Source: Mycolicibacterium moriokaense (GTDB lineage: Bacteria > Actinomycetota > Actinomycetes > Mycobacteriales > Mycobacteriaceae). Taken from it: a stretch of 64,000 bases of DNA. Location: positions 1,674,001 through 1,738,000 of the forward strand of contig NZ_AP022560.1 in assembly GCF_010726085.1 (NCBI RefSeq), given 5' to 3'. The notes under the pieces were generated by a model. That model had not been told where the DNA came from and did not search any database. It was given only the letters and a program-made list of their open reading frames with translations. The position numbers were made by a program, and so were the translations under genes. This document shows positions 1 through 7,298 of the stretch, piece after piece; position 1 is the first letter of the stretch; each line of letters starts with the position of its first letter.

Positions 1-554
1 CCGTGAACACGATCGTCAACGACGACGGACGTCTCACCGCATCGAACACCGACTACCTTGCCGTCCAGCGCCTGATCGCCGAGCACGGCCTGCAGCCGAC
101 ACAGTCGGTACTGCTGCGGGGTAGCGGAGGTATGGCCAACGCCGTCGCTGCGGCTTTCCGGGACAACGGCTTTGAGCACGGGACGGTGATTGCGCGCAAT
201 CGCGAGACCGGACAGGCGCTGGCACAACGGCTCGGCTACGAGTACGCGTCCGACGTCGGCACGAGGACGGCCGACGTGCTCGTGAACATCACGCCGATCG
301 GAATGGCGGGCGGCGCCGAGGAGAACGACCTGGCATTCGAGGAGGGCATAATCGCCGAGGCGCTCACGGTTTTCGACGTCGTCGCGATGCCATCCGAGAC
401 ACCGTTGATCACTGCCGCACGTGCGGCCGGCACCGCCGTCATCACCGGGGCCGAGGTGATCGCGCTGCAGGCGGCCGAACAGTTCGAGCGCTACACGGGC
501 GTGCGGCCCAGCGCCGAACAGATCGCCGCGGCATCCGCGGTATCGCGCGCCTAG
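1..554 (+). CDS. Shikimate 5-dehydrogenase-like protein, 3' part
   Basis: The open frame runs in from the window edge, so the N-terminal substrate domain is not visible. The visible part has the NTD signature of the shikimate dehydrogenase active site, followed by a Rossmann segment with a GSGGMA nucleotide-binding motif about 25 residues later, and a C-terminal helix typical of AroE-like enzymes. The family reduces 3-dehydroshikimate to shikimate with NADPH in aromatic amino-acid synthesis. The binding loop reads GSGGMA rather than the usual GAGGxA, so this may be an AroE-like paralogue and not the housekeeping enzyme. A possible internal GTG at position 3 is not taken as the start because an NTD motif so close to the N-terminus would leave the catalytic domain missing. 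Confidence 0.8.
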   Translation, partial: VNTIVNDDGRLTASNTDYLAVQRLIAEHGLQPTQSVLLRGSGGMANAVAAAFRDNGFEHGTVIARNRETGQALAQRLGYEYASDVGTRTADVLVNITPIGMAGGAEENDLAFEEGIIAEALTVFDVVAMPSETPLITAARAAGTAVITGAEVIALQAAEQFERYTGVRPSAEQIAAASAVSRA

Positions 555-582
555 ACCTAGACCGCCTGCACCGCGTCAGTTC

Positions 583-1296
583 TCAGGGCGTGATCACCGT
601 CTCGTCGTCGATGACCGACGTCGCATCCATGAGAGCGCCCATCTGATCTTCGAGACCGTCGGCATTGAGTTGCAGGACATACAGCCCGTCCTGGCCTGGG
701 ATCACGACGGTCTTCTGGGCGATGGCACGCAGCTTGCCGTCCTTCTTGTAGGTGCCGCCGATCTGCACTGCCTCGAAACCACTGAGCTCGTCCGAGACTC
801 CTTCGTTGCCGCCCTCGTATCCGGGCAGATTCTTGAGCTCGCCGGGCGCGAACTCCAGGATCTTGGCGGGATCCACGTTGCCGGTCAGCTTGGAGACGAT
901 CGCGATGACGGACGGCGGATCCGCTGCGAACGCAGGGTCAGTGGAAACGATTGCGCCGTAAGCCCAATCCGGGGCGCGGTTTCCGGCGTCCTCCCATCCC
1001 GGCGGGGTGGGCAGGTCGATCGTGGGAGAGCCGGGATCGCCGCGCTTGACCGGAGTCTCGACGATGCCGTTGTCCTTGATGTAGTCGACGATCGTGTAGT
1101 TCGGTCCCGCGGCCTGCGCCGACGTGGTGGGCGCTTTCGAAGTGGTCTCGGTCGTCGTGGAGGTCGTTGTTTCCTCGCTGGAGGTGGTCTTCGACTCCGA
1201 CGGCTCACTCTTGGTGTCGGATCCGCAACCGGCCAAGCCCAGGCCGAGCGCGACTGCTGCGATGGCGACGACACCGGCCCTCATTGACTTACTCAT
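583..1296 (-). CDS. LpqN/LpqT-family lipoprotein
   Basis: A 237-residue exported lipoprotein. The signal peptide has a short basic start, a hydrophobic core and a lipobox LAGC near residue 24, followed by a Ser/Thr/Glu-rich linker to about residue 65. The folded part (from about residue 68) carries the PTPPGW motif that is also present in the LpqT homologue later in this window. LpqN/LpqT proteins are mycobacterial cell-envelope lipoproteins; their molecular role is not settled. The start is supported by an AAAGGAGA ribosome binding site four bases before the ATG. The gene converges on the shikimate dehydrogenase-like gene and diverges from the PE-PPE gene. Confidence 0.88.
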   Translation of the reverse strand: MSKSMRAGVVAIAAVALGLGLAGCGSDTKSEPSESKTTSSEETTTSTTTETTSKAPTTSAQAAGPNYTIVDYIKDNGIVETPVKRGDPGSPTIDLPTPPGWEDAGNRAPDWAYGAIVSTDPAFAADPPSVIAIVSKLTGNVDPAKILEFAPGELKNLPGYEGGNEGVSDELSGFEAVQIGGTYKKDGKLRAIAQKTVVIPGQDGLYVLQLNADGLEDQMGALMDATSVIDDETVITP

Positions 1297-1319
1297 TCGC
1301 TCTCCTTTGCAGAATCTCG

Positions 1320-1332
1320 CCGTAGCCTACGG
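1320..1332. promoter_or_regulatory. Short palindrome with -10-like elements before the lipoprotein gene
   Basis: The 13-bp palindrome CCGTAGCCTACGG lies 24 bp before the minus-strand lipoprotein start. It places TAGGCT on the minus strand about 27 nt before the ATG and TAGCCT on the plus strand, so it could hold the -10 elements of both divergent genes. This is inference from sequence pattern only. Confidence 0.35.
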
Positions 1333-1468
1333 TCGGGCCCTCGATAGCGCTACGACCAAATTTGCTCTACAGTTGCAAAAAGTTTGCTGGCTCGGGCAGA
1401 CTTTTGGGAACAAGCGGCGTGAGGGCGCGCGAACCGCGGGCATATACCGCGGTAAAGGGGGTCGGGAA

Positions 1469-3085
1469 ATGCGGGGGATGGTTCGTTCGCTGGGCGGGGT
1501 CGGTCTGGCGTTGCTGAGCGTTGTCGGGTTGGCAGTGGCATGGACCGCCACCACCATCGTTCAGCTGACGGCGACCGCGCTCATCATGGGCGGCACTGGT
1601 CACCCGCTGAGCACTCCGCCGGATCCACTGACCTACATCAACCCGTACATGTCCAACGCGGTCACCGGGTTCATCAACCCTGCGTCTGCGGCGCCGACCG
1701 GCACCGGGGGCGAACCGATCGACGGGGTGGGCGACAACGAGGATCGCTACGCGATCATCACGCCCGAGCAGTTCTTCCCGGTGGCCGGCTCGACGACCTT
1801 CGATCGGTCCGTCGCCGCCGGCCTGGCGAACTTGAGCAGATGCATTCGCGGGGCCAGCGACTGCGCCTACAACACGAGTGTCCCGGGCGCGCCCGCGGAT
1901 GTGCCGGCCGCCGAAGACGAGTTCGTCGTCTTCGGCTACTCGCAGAGCGCGGTGATCGCGTCTCTGCTCAAGAGGGACATGATCGAGGACCCCGAGGACT
2001 ACCCCGACCTCGAACCGGGCGACGTCTCGTTCTTCCTGCTGGCCAATCCGATGCGGCCCAACGGCGGCTTCCTGTCGCGTGGTCCGACAGGTGCGACCAT
2101 CCCGATTCTCGGTGTCACCTTCTACGGCGCCACCCCGACGAACAGCTGCCAGCCCGACGGCGACTGCTACCAAACCGCCGATCTCGCAGCGCAGTACGAC
2201 GGTCTCGGGGGCGACGCACCCGCCAGCATCACGAACCTGTTGGCCGTCACCAACGCCGCTCTCGGCTACTACTACTTCCACGGCGATCTGCAGGAGGGCG
2301 ACTTCGACGATGCCCAATACCAGGGCTCGTACGGGGACACCGACTACTACATCGTTCCGGCCAGGCGACTGCCCCTACTGATGCCGTTCGAGTCGTTCGT
2401 GCCGTCGCCGATCCTCACCCTGCTCGAGGCGCCGCTGAAGGCCGCGATCGAGGCCGGCTATGCGCGCGACATCAATCCGGGCGTCGCGACCAAGGTCGGA
2501 CTGCTGCCGTTCCGGAATCCGGTGCAGGCCATCGTGAACATCGTCAAGGCGATCCCGGTGGGTATCGACGATGCGGTGGCCGAAGCCTCCGGGGACGCCA
2601 CCAACAGGCCGCTGGGAACCACGCCCGTCACCAGTCCGTTCGGTGTCGGCGGGCCAGAGCTACCCGAACCGCCTGCCGGCGACCAGAATCTCGTGATGTC
2701 ACGGATGAGCGATACGTCGACTCTTCGCGGGGAGATCACCGAAGAAGAGGTCGTCAACGACGAGGAGCTGCCCGGCAATGTCGCCGAGGAAGTCAAGGAG
2801 AACGTCGTCGAGGAAGACGAGGAAGAGCCCGCACGGAAGCCCGCCGCGACGACGCCCGGCACGACGAAACGGCCCGTCACTCCGCTCAACAAGCTCCGCG
2901 ACACCATGGACGGCATTCGAGACGGCATCCGGGACACCATCCGGTTGCCCAAGGTCCGTGGTCCGATCAGCTTCGACTCGCAGCGCAGCACGAAGCCGTC
3001 GACAACGAAAAAGCCCGACAACCGCGAAACCACCACGGGCGAGCCGAAATCCGCCCCGGCCCCGGCGAGCGAGCCCGCCGCCTGA
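1469..3085 (+). CDS. PE-PPE domain serine hydrolase, secreted
   Basis: A 538-residue protein with an N-terminal hydrophobic segment (about residues 8-32) and then a PE-PPE domain (Pfam PF08237 type), an alpha/beta-hydrolase fold found in mycobacterial PE/PPE proteins and in free-standing enzymes like this one. The nucleophile elbow GYSQS places the catalytic serine near residue 158. From about residue 400 the protein becomes acidic, then basic and Pro/Thr-rich, and is probably disordered. The frame stays open upstream, but the ATG at 1469 is preferred because it follows a purine-rich AAAGGGGG at 1455-1461 and starts directly with a signal or anchor. Esterase or lipase activity is expected from the family; the substrate is unknown. 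It converges on the next gene with only 8 bp between stops. Confidence 0.85.
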   Translation: MRGMVRSLGGVGLALLSVVGLAVAWTATTIVQLTATALIMGGTGHPLSTPPDPLTYINPYMSNAVTGFINPASAAPTGTGGEPIDGVGDNEDRYAIITPEQFFPVAGSTTFDRSVAAGLANLSRCIRGASDCAYNTSVPGAPADVPAAEDEFVVFGYSQSAVIASLLKRDMIEDPEDYPDLEPGDVSFFLLANPMRPNGGFLSRGPTGATIPILGVTFYGATPTNSCQPDGDCYQTADLAAQYDGLGGDAPASITNLLAVTNAALGYYYFHGDLQEGDFDDAQYQGSYGDTDYYIVPARRLPLLMPFESFVPSPILTLLEAPLKAAIEAGYARDINPGVATKVGLLPFRNPVQAIVNIVKAIPVGIDDAVAEASGDATNRPLGTTPVTSPFGVGGPELPEPPAGDQNLVMSRMSDTSTLRGEITEEEVVNDEELPGNVAEEVKENVVEEDEEEPARKPAATTPGTTKRPVTPLNKLRDTMDGIRDGIRDTIRLPKVRGPISFDSQRSTKPSTTKKPDNRETTTGEPKSAPAPASEPAA

Positions 3086-3093
3086 TTACCGGA

Positions 3094-3402
3094 TCAGACG
3101 TCGCAGTTCAGCGATACCGTGATCGACTGGCTCACGACCACGGTGATGTACTCGCGCCACTTGCCCTCGCCGACGGGGATCGTCTGCGTCACCTGTTGTG
3201 GATTACGCACGTTGGTCACGAAACATTCGCCGATCGGTGCGCTACCGACCCTGTCGATGACGACGTTGTAGCCGGCGGATTCCAATTGGCCGATCGTTTG
3301 ATACGCGTTGCCCGGTCTGGCGGGATCCGCCGTCGCGACACCCATGGGGGCGAGTGCAACACCTATCGCTGCCGTCGTTACTAGACCCCATTTTTTGCGC
3401 AT
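3094..3402 (-). CDS. Small secreted mycobacterial protein of unknown function
   Basis: A 102-residue protein with a clear Sec signal peptide (MRKKW start, hydrophobic core, cleavage likely after ATA near residue 26). The mature part is about 76 residues with two cysteines (ECF and LNC) that could form one disulphide. It resembles small exported proteins annotated as hypothetical in mycobacteria. I do not recognise a function. It sits alone between the PE-PPE gene, which converges on it, and a divergently transcribed lipoprotein gene. Confidence 0.75.
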   Translation of the reverse strand: MRKKWGLVTTAAIGVALAPMGVATADPARPGNAYQTIGQLESAGYNVVIDRVGSAPIGECFVTNVRNPQQVTQTIPVGEGKWREYITVVVSQSITVSLNCDV

Positions 3403-3461
3403 GGGGGACTCCGTTCTTTTGCCTGGTACTTGTGCATCGCTCGGAGGACGGATTTCGTTGC

Positions 3462-4148
3462 ATGGATAGGTCTAAGAGATGCCTGTGGTATCAACAGCGC
3501 GTGCGCGCAATCTGTGCGGCGGTCGCCCTGCTGGCTGCGGCCTGTGGCGCATCCGACCGCCCGCCGCAGGGAGCGACCCCGCCTGAGGGTGCATCCGCGG
3601 TCAACCCAGCCAGGATCGACCGCGTGCGCGACGATCTGCCCGACGGCTACGAGGTCGCCACCGTTTCAGGACCCGTCGCGCCGACGGCGTTGTGGGGATA
3701 CGGCAGCCTCTGGCTGGCCGAGCCGCCGCAGTGCGGTCTGCTGGCCGACCCCGTCGTCGACCCCGCCTCGACCAAGGGCTGGTCGGGATCGGGGGCAGGC
3801 GGCATCGTCTACGCCGTCGTGGCGGACCTGGCCGTGGGCCTCGATCCGGGGGTGGCGGCCGAATGCCAGCACTGGACGCTTTCGGCCGGACAGACGAGCG
3901 GCACCGTCACGCTGACAACCGCGCCGACGATCGAGGACGCCCAGACCCTCGCGATGGCCACCTCGACGAAGACCGTCGTCGAGGGTGGCACCGAGACCCG
4001 GTCGCACGCCGACACGGTCACCGCCTATCTGGACAGTCATGTCGCGTTCGTCACCGTGGTGACCGATCCCGGATCCCCGAATCCACAACTGAACGCGGAT
4101 TTCGCCAGCGAACTGATGGTGAAAACGGTCGCGGCGCTGCGCGGTTGA
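3462..4148 (+). CDS. Lipoprotein, DUF5642-like, first of a tandem pair
   Basis: About 228 residues. The N-terminus has arginines, a hydrophobic stretch and the lipobox LAAAC near residue 28, so the product should be a lipid-anchored envelope protein. The mature part has the same layout as the next gene: a helix with DRVRDDLPDGYEV, two conserved cysteines, a central threonine-rich strand region and a C-terminal helix ending in a TVAALRG-type sequence. The family assignment to DUF5642 is from general resemblance. The start is uncertain: ATG 3462 follows GGAGG at 3442 but with a long spacer, and GTG 3501 would give a very short signal sequence. Confidence 0.7.
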   Translation: MDRSKRCLWYQQRVRAICAAVALLAAACGASDRPPQGATPPEGASAVNPARIDRVRDDLPDGYEVATVSGPVAPTALWGYGSLWLAEPPQCGLLADPVVDPASTKGWSGSGAGGIVYAVVADLAVGLDPGVAAECQHWTLSAGQTSGTVTLTTAPTIEDAQTLAMATSTKTVVEGGTETRSHADTVTAYLDSHVAFVTVVTDPGSPNPQLNADFASELMVKTVAALRG

Positions 4149-4174
4149 TCCCCGGACCGGCGGGGTCCTCGGGG

Positions 4175-4180
4175 TAAGTT
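4175..4180 (+). promoter_or_regulatory. Candidate -10 element (TAAGTT) for the second lipoprotein
   Basis: TAAGTT lies 8 nt before the ATG at 4189, close to the spacing of mycobacterial leaderless promoters. No ribosome binding site is visible before this ATG, which fits a leaderless or very short leader transcript. Confidence 0.45.
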
Positions 4181-4188
4181 GTGCGGCA

Positions 4189-4860
4189 ATGTCCAAGAGC
4201 GCCAAGCTCGTCAGCCAGTTGGCCCTGGTTTGCGCCGGTGTACTGGCCGCGTGCGGAACCGGAGAGTCGCCCAACTCGTCGAACGCCGACATCGCGCGGG
4301 TGAAGGATGTGCGGTCGAGTTTCGGTCCGCAGTTCAAGGTCACCGAGTTCGGGCCGGCGGCGATCGATCCGCGACTGCTCGGACCGCAGGCGCTGCCCGC
4401 CGGAATGAAGTTCGATCCGGCCGACTGCGGATCGTTCGCCACCGCGCAGGTGCTGCCCGCCGGGGTCAAGGGCAACATGGCCGCCACCACGGCCGAGGGT
4501 GACGGCAACCGGTACATCGCCATCGCGGTGGAGACCTCCGAACCCGTTCCGGTGAACCGGCCTGCGGAAGATTGCCAGCGGGTCGGCTTCGCCGGTGGCG
4601 GAGTGCGCGGCCTCGTCGAGGTCGTGGAGGCGCCGACGATCGACGGTGCCCCGACCATGGGCACCCACCGGGTGTTGCAGACCGTCGTCAACGGCAAGCC
4701 GAGCACCGGCGAGATCTACAACTACATCGCCGGGTTCGACACGTTTCTCGTAATCGTCACCGCCAACCCGCTGGTGCTGCCGGACAAACCCGTCACACCC
4801 GTCGACACCCAGCGGGCCCGCGATCTCCTCACCGCGGCCGTCACCGCGGTGCGCGGTTAG
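4189..4860 (+). CDS. Lipoprotein, DUF5642-like, second of a tandem pair
   Basis: A 223-residue lipoprotein with a signal peptide ending in the lipobox LAAC near residue 22, then an Asn/Ser-rich linker. It shares with the preceding gene the order of a DIARVKDV helix, a conserved Asp-Cys-Gly segment, a second cysteine (AEDC) and a C-terminal TAAVTAVRG helix, so the two are probably old tandem duplicates. The location should be the outer face of the cytoplasmic membrane. Function is unknown. The stop overlaps the stop region of the convergent alkB-like gene by 4 bp. Confidence 0.8.
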   Translation: MSKSAKLVSQLALVCAGVLAACGTGESPNSSNADIARVKDVRSSFGPQFKVTEFGPAAIDPRLLGPQALPAGMKFDPADCGSFATAQVLPAGVKGNMAATTAEGDGNRYIAIAVETSEPVPVNRPAEDCQRVGFAGGGVRGLVEVVEAPTIDGAPTMGTHRVLQTVVNGKPSTGEIYNYIAGFDTFLVIVTANPLVLPDKPVTPVDTQRARDLLTAAVTAVRG

Positions 4861-5453
4861 CGCACGTCGTGCGGCCGGAACTGAATGCTGATCCGCGGCC
4901 CGGTCGGCCGCGACGTCTTCGGTATCGCGTGCTCCCAGGTGCGCTGGCAAGAGCCACCCATCACCAGCAGGTCGCCATGCCGATGCGATATCCGCAGCGA
5001 CTTACCTCCGCCACGCGGCCGTAACGCGAAAACCCTTGTGGCACCGAGGCTGACGATGGCCACCATCGTGTCTTCGGTCCTGCTGCGGCCGATCGTGTCG
5101 CCGTGCCAGGCCACGCTGTCGTCGCCGTCGCGGTAGAGGCACAACCCCGCGGTGGTGAACGGTTCGCCGAGCTCGCCCGCGTACAGGTCGTTGAGTCGTC
5201 TGCGGATCTGCTTCAGCCGTGGGTGTGGAGGCGGCTCCTCGACCAGATTGTGGAAGCTGACCAACCGCGGGACGTCGAGCACGCGGTCGTACATCTGCCG
5301 TCGTTCGGCCCGCCACGGAATGCTGTCGCGCAACTCTTCGAAGAGCGCGTCGGCGTCGTCCAGCCATCCCGACCGGTAGTCGATCCATGCGCCGCTGCCA
5401 AGATGGCGTCGTTCCGCGTGCTCGAACAGCGAGCTCTGCAGAGCCAGCTCCAT
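4857..5453 (-). CDS. AlkB-like 2-oxoglutarate/Fe(II) DNA-repair dioxygenase
   Basis: A 198-residue AlkB-family enzyme, expected to remove alkyl groups from nucleic-acid bases by oxidative demethylation. The double-stranded beta-helix core shows the iron ligands His117-x-Asp119 (WHGD) and His175 (WEHAIPK), and the 2-oxoglutarate arginine in PRISIQFR near residue 187. The residues TTAGLCLYRDG before the iron site match the family. The start is placed at 5453, not at the ATG 9 bp upstream, because that first ATG overlaps a TAGAAT -10 element and the second ATG sits exactly 7 nt behind it. The gene lies directly downstream of soxR on the same strand (33 bp gap) and matches the position of Rv1000c. 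Confidence 0.88.
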   Translation of the reverse strand: MELALQSSLFEHAERRHLGSGAWIDYRSGWLDDADALFEELRDSIPWRAERRQMYDRVLDVPRLVSFHNLVEEPPPHPRLKQIRRRLNDLYAGELGEPFTTAGLCLYRDGDDSVAWHGDTIGRSRTEDTMVAIVSLGATRVFALRPRGGGKSLRISHRHGDLLVMGGSCQRTWEHAIPKTSRPTGPRISIQFRPHDVR

Positions 5454-5460
5454 GCCCGGC

Positions 5461-5490
5461 ATTCTATCGCACAGACGTTCGAATAGTCAG
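5461..5490 (-). promoter_or_regulatory. Candidate leaderless promoter of the alkB-like gene
   Basis: On the minus strand TAGAAT (5466 to 5461) is followed by 7 nt and the ATG at 5453. CTGACT at about 5490-5485 is a partial -35 match with an 18-bp spacer. This would allow alkB to be transcribed independently of soxR, whose stop lies inside this region. Confidence 0.5.
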
Positions 5491-5921
5491 AGGCGTGCGG
5501 CTCCTGGTCCCTGCCGCGCCAGGACATCCTCGGGATTCGTCAACGCGCAGGTCTTGAGGCTCAGGCATCCGCAGCCGATGCAGCCGGTCAGGTTGTCGCG
5601 CAGTCGCTGCAGATGCAGGATCCGGTCGTCGAGGTCCTGGCGCCAGGCCGCGGAGAGTCGGGCCCAGTCCTTGCTGGTCGGGACGCGGTCCGTCGGCAGG
5701 GTGGCGAGTGCCTCGCGGATGCGCCCGAGCGGAATGCCGAGCCGTTGGCTCATCCGGATGAACGCGACGCGGCGCAGCGTTTCGCGGGCGTATCGCCGTT
5801 GATTGCCGCCGGTGCGCTTGCTGGTGATGAGCCCCTCTCGCTCGTAGAAGTGCAGTGCCGAGACCGCGACACCGCTTCGAGCGGACATCTCGCCCGGTGT
5901 GAGTTCGTGAACCAACTCCAT
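5487..5921 (-). CDS. soxR: SoxR, redox-sensing MerR-family regulator
   Basis: A 144-residue MerR-family protein: an N-terminal winged helix ([17 protein letters not shown]), a dimerisation helix, and a C-terminal iron-sulphur motif Cys114-x2-Cys117-x-Cys119-x5-Cys125, the exact CX2CXCX5C spacing of SoxR. SoxR holds a [2Fe-2S] cluster and activates genes when it is oxidised by redox-cycling compounds or stress. The start could also be the ATG at 5933, but that ATG lies inside the SoxR box, so 5921 is preferred. The gene is divergent from arcA and followed by the alkB-like gene, which suggests a small oxidative or alkylation stress locus. As I recall, M. tuberculosis lacks soxR at this position. 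Confidence 0.92.
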   Translation of the reverse strand: MELVHELTPGEMSARSGVAVSALHFYEREGLITSKRTGGNQRRYARETLRRVAFIRMSQRLGIPLGRIREALATLPTDRVPTSKDWARLSAAWRQDLDDRILHLQRLRDNLTGCIGCGCLSLKTCALTNPEDVLARQGPGAARL

Positions 5922-5922
5922 G

Positions 5923-5942
5923 ACCTCAACCATAGTTAAGGT
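5923..5942. promoter_or_regulatory. SoxR box between soxR and arcA
   Basis: ACCTCAACCATAGTTAAGGT is an imperfect 20-bp inverted repeat (8 of 10 pairs match). Its ends agree with the enterobacterial soxS operator CCTCAAGTTAACTTGAGG: CCTCAA is identical and TTAAGG differs by one base from TTGAGG. It lies immediately before the soxR ATG and 35 bp before the arcA start, so SoxR could act on itself, on arcA, or on both. I could not see a convincing -35/-10 pair with the long spacer that SoxR usually needs. Confidence 0.75.
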
Positions 5943-5976
5943 CGCCGGCGGGGCTCTGCGCGATACGGTGCTACAT

Positions 5977-7179
5977 GTGACGATGGGCTGCGATTCCGAG
6001 GTCGGCCGCCTCCGCACCGTCATCCTGCACCGGCCCGGTGCCGAATTGCAGCGGCTGACCCCACGCAACAACGACAGGCTGCTGTTCGACGGCCTGCCCT
6101 GGGTGGCCAAGGCGCAGCGAGAGCACGATGCGTTCGCCGATCTGTTGCGCTCGCACGGGGTCGAGGTGCTGCTGCTCGCCGATCTGCTCATCGAGGCGCT
6201 GGCGCACAGCGGCGCGGCGCGGATGCACGGGATCTCCGCCGCCGTCGACTCACGGCGGCTGGGACTTCCACTGGCCCAGGAGCTTTCGGCCTATCTACGC
6301 ACGCTGGACGCCGCGCCGCTGGCGTCGGTGCTGATGGCTGGGATGACGTTCAACGAGCTGCCGCTGCACGGTGGCGAATTGTCGTTGGTGCGACGGATGC
6401 ACCACGGCGGGGATTTCGTCATCGACCCACTGCCCAATCTGCTGTTCACCCGCGACTCGTCGTTCTGGATCGGCCCGCGGGTGGCGATCACGTCGCTGGC
6501 TTTGCCTGCGCGCGTGCGCGAGACGTCGCTGACCGACGTGATCTATGCGCATCACCCGCGGTTCCTCGGTGTGCGACGCGCGTACGAGTCGCGGTCGGCG
6601 CCGGTGGAGGGTGGCGACGTGCTGCTGCTGGCGCCCGGCGTCGTCGCGGTGGGTGTGGGGGAGCGGACCACGCCCGCGGGTGCAGAGGCGTTGGCGCGCA
6701 GCCTGTTCGACGACGATCTGGCGCACACCGTGCTGGCCGTGCCGATCGCGCAGGAGCGGGCGCAGATGCACCTCGACACCGTGTGCACGATGGTCGACGT
6801 CGACGCCGTCGTGATGTACCCGAACATCGTCGAGACGCTGTCCGCGTTCACGATTCACCGTGACGGCTCCGGCGGGGTGCGGATCGACGACGCTCGGCCG
6901 TTCCTGACCGCCGCCGCGGATGCCATGGGTATCGAGAAACTGCGGGTGATCGCGACCGGCCTCGACCCCGTCACCGCGGAGCGGGAGCAATGGGACGACG
7001 GCAACAACACGCTGGCGGTCGCTCCTGGAGTGGTCATCGCCTACGAACGCAATGCCGAAACCAATGCGCGGCTGGCGGATTCGGGTATCGAGGTGTTGCC
7101 GATCGAGGCGTCGGAGCTGGGCACCGGCCGCGGCGGGCCGCGATGCATGTCGTGTCCCGCCGCCCGCGACTCGCTCTAG
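5977..7179 (+). CDS. arcA: Arginine deiminase
   Basis: About 400 residues, the usual length of arginine deiminase, which hydrolyses L-arginine to citrulline and ammonia in the cytoplasm. Family signatures are present: GCDSEVGRL at the N-terminus, [18 protein letters not shown], the [10 protein letters not shown] catalytic histidine segment, and the nucleophilic cysteine near residue 390 in the GGPRCMSCP tail. No carbamate kinase or ornithine carbamoyltransferase gene is adjacent, so this is a solitary arcA, as in M. tuberculosis Rv1001. The start GTG 5977 (VTMGCDSE) is chosen because the upstream frame runs through the SoxR box; ATG 5983 is the alternative. Confidence 0.93.
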   Translation: MTMGCDSEVGRLRTVILHRPGAELQRLTPRNNDRLLFDGLPWVAKAQREHDAFADLLRSHGVEVLLLADLLIEALAHSGAARMHGISAAVDSRRLGLPLAQELSAYLRTLDAAPLASVLMAGMTFNELPLHGGELSLVRRMHHGGDFVIDPLPNLLFTRDSSFWIGPRVAITSLALPARVRETSLTDVIYAHHPRFLGVRRAYESRSAPVEGGDVLLLAPGVVAVGVGERTTPAGAEALARSLFDDDLAHTVLAVPIAQERAQMHLDTVCTMVDVDAVVMYPNIVETLSAFTIHRDGSGGVRIDDARPFLTAAADAMGIEKLRVIATGLDPVTAEREQWDDGNNTLAVAPGVVIAYERNAETNARLADSGIEVLPIEASELGTGRGGPRCMSCPAARDSL

Positions 7180-7298
7180 CCCACCATTGCGACGAAATAG
7201 CATTCCGGGTCGCTACGCCGCCCTCTTCGCGGCCACGGCTTCACGTTCGCGTCGAGATCTTGCATCACGGATCCAATCGATGATCTGGGCCGGTCGAC

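Noticed and set aside
1124..1468. Upstream extension of the PE-PPE gene
   Set aside because: It runs through the promoter and into the coding region of the divergent lipoprotein; the ATG at 1469 has a ribosome binding site and begins with an anchor segment.
5933..5933. ATG 5933 as start of soxR
   Set aside because: It lies in the middle of the SoxR box; the next ATG at 5921 begins at the usual SoxR N-terminus.
7180..7298. CGAAATAGCATTCC between arcA and pmt as a third family C palindrome, and a minus-strand tail resembling a gene remnant
   Set aside because: Only one half matches loosely and no pairing arm was found; the tail shows no recognised domain.
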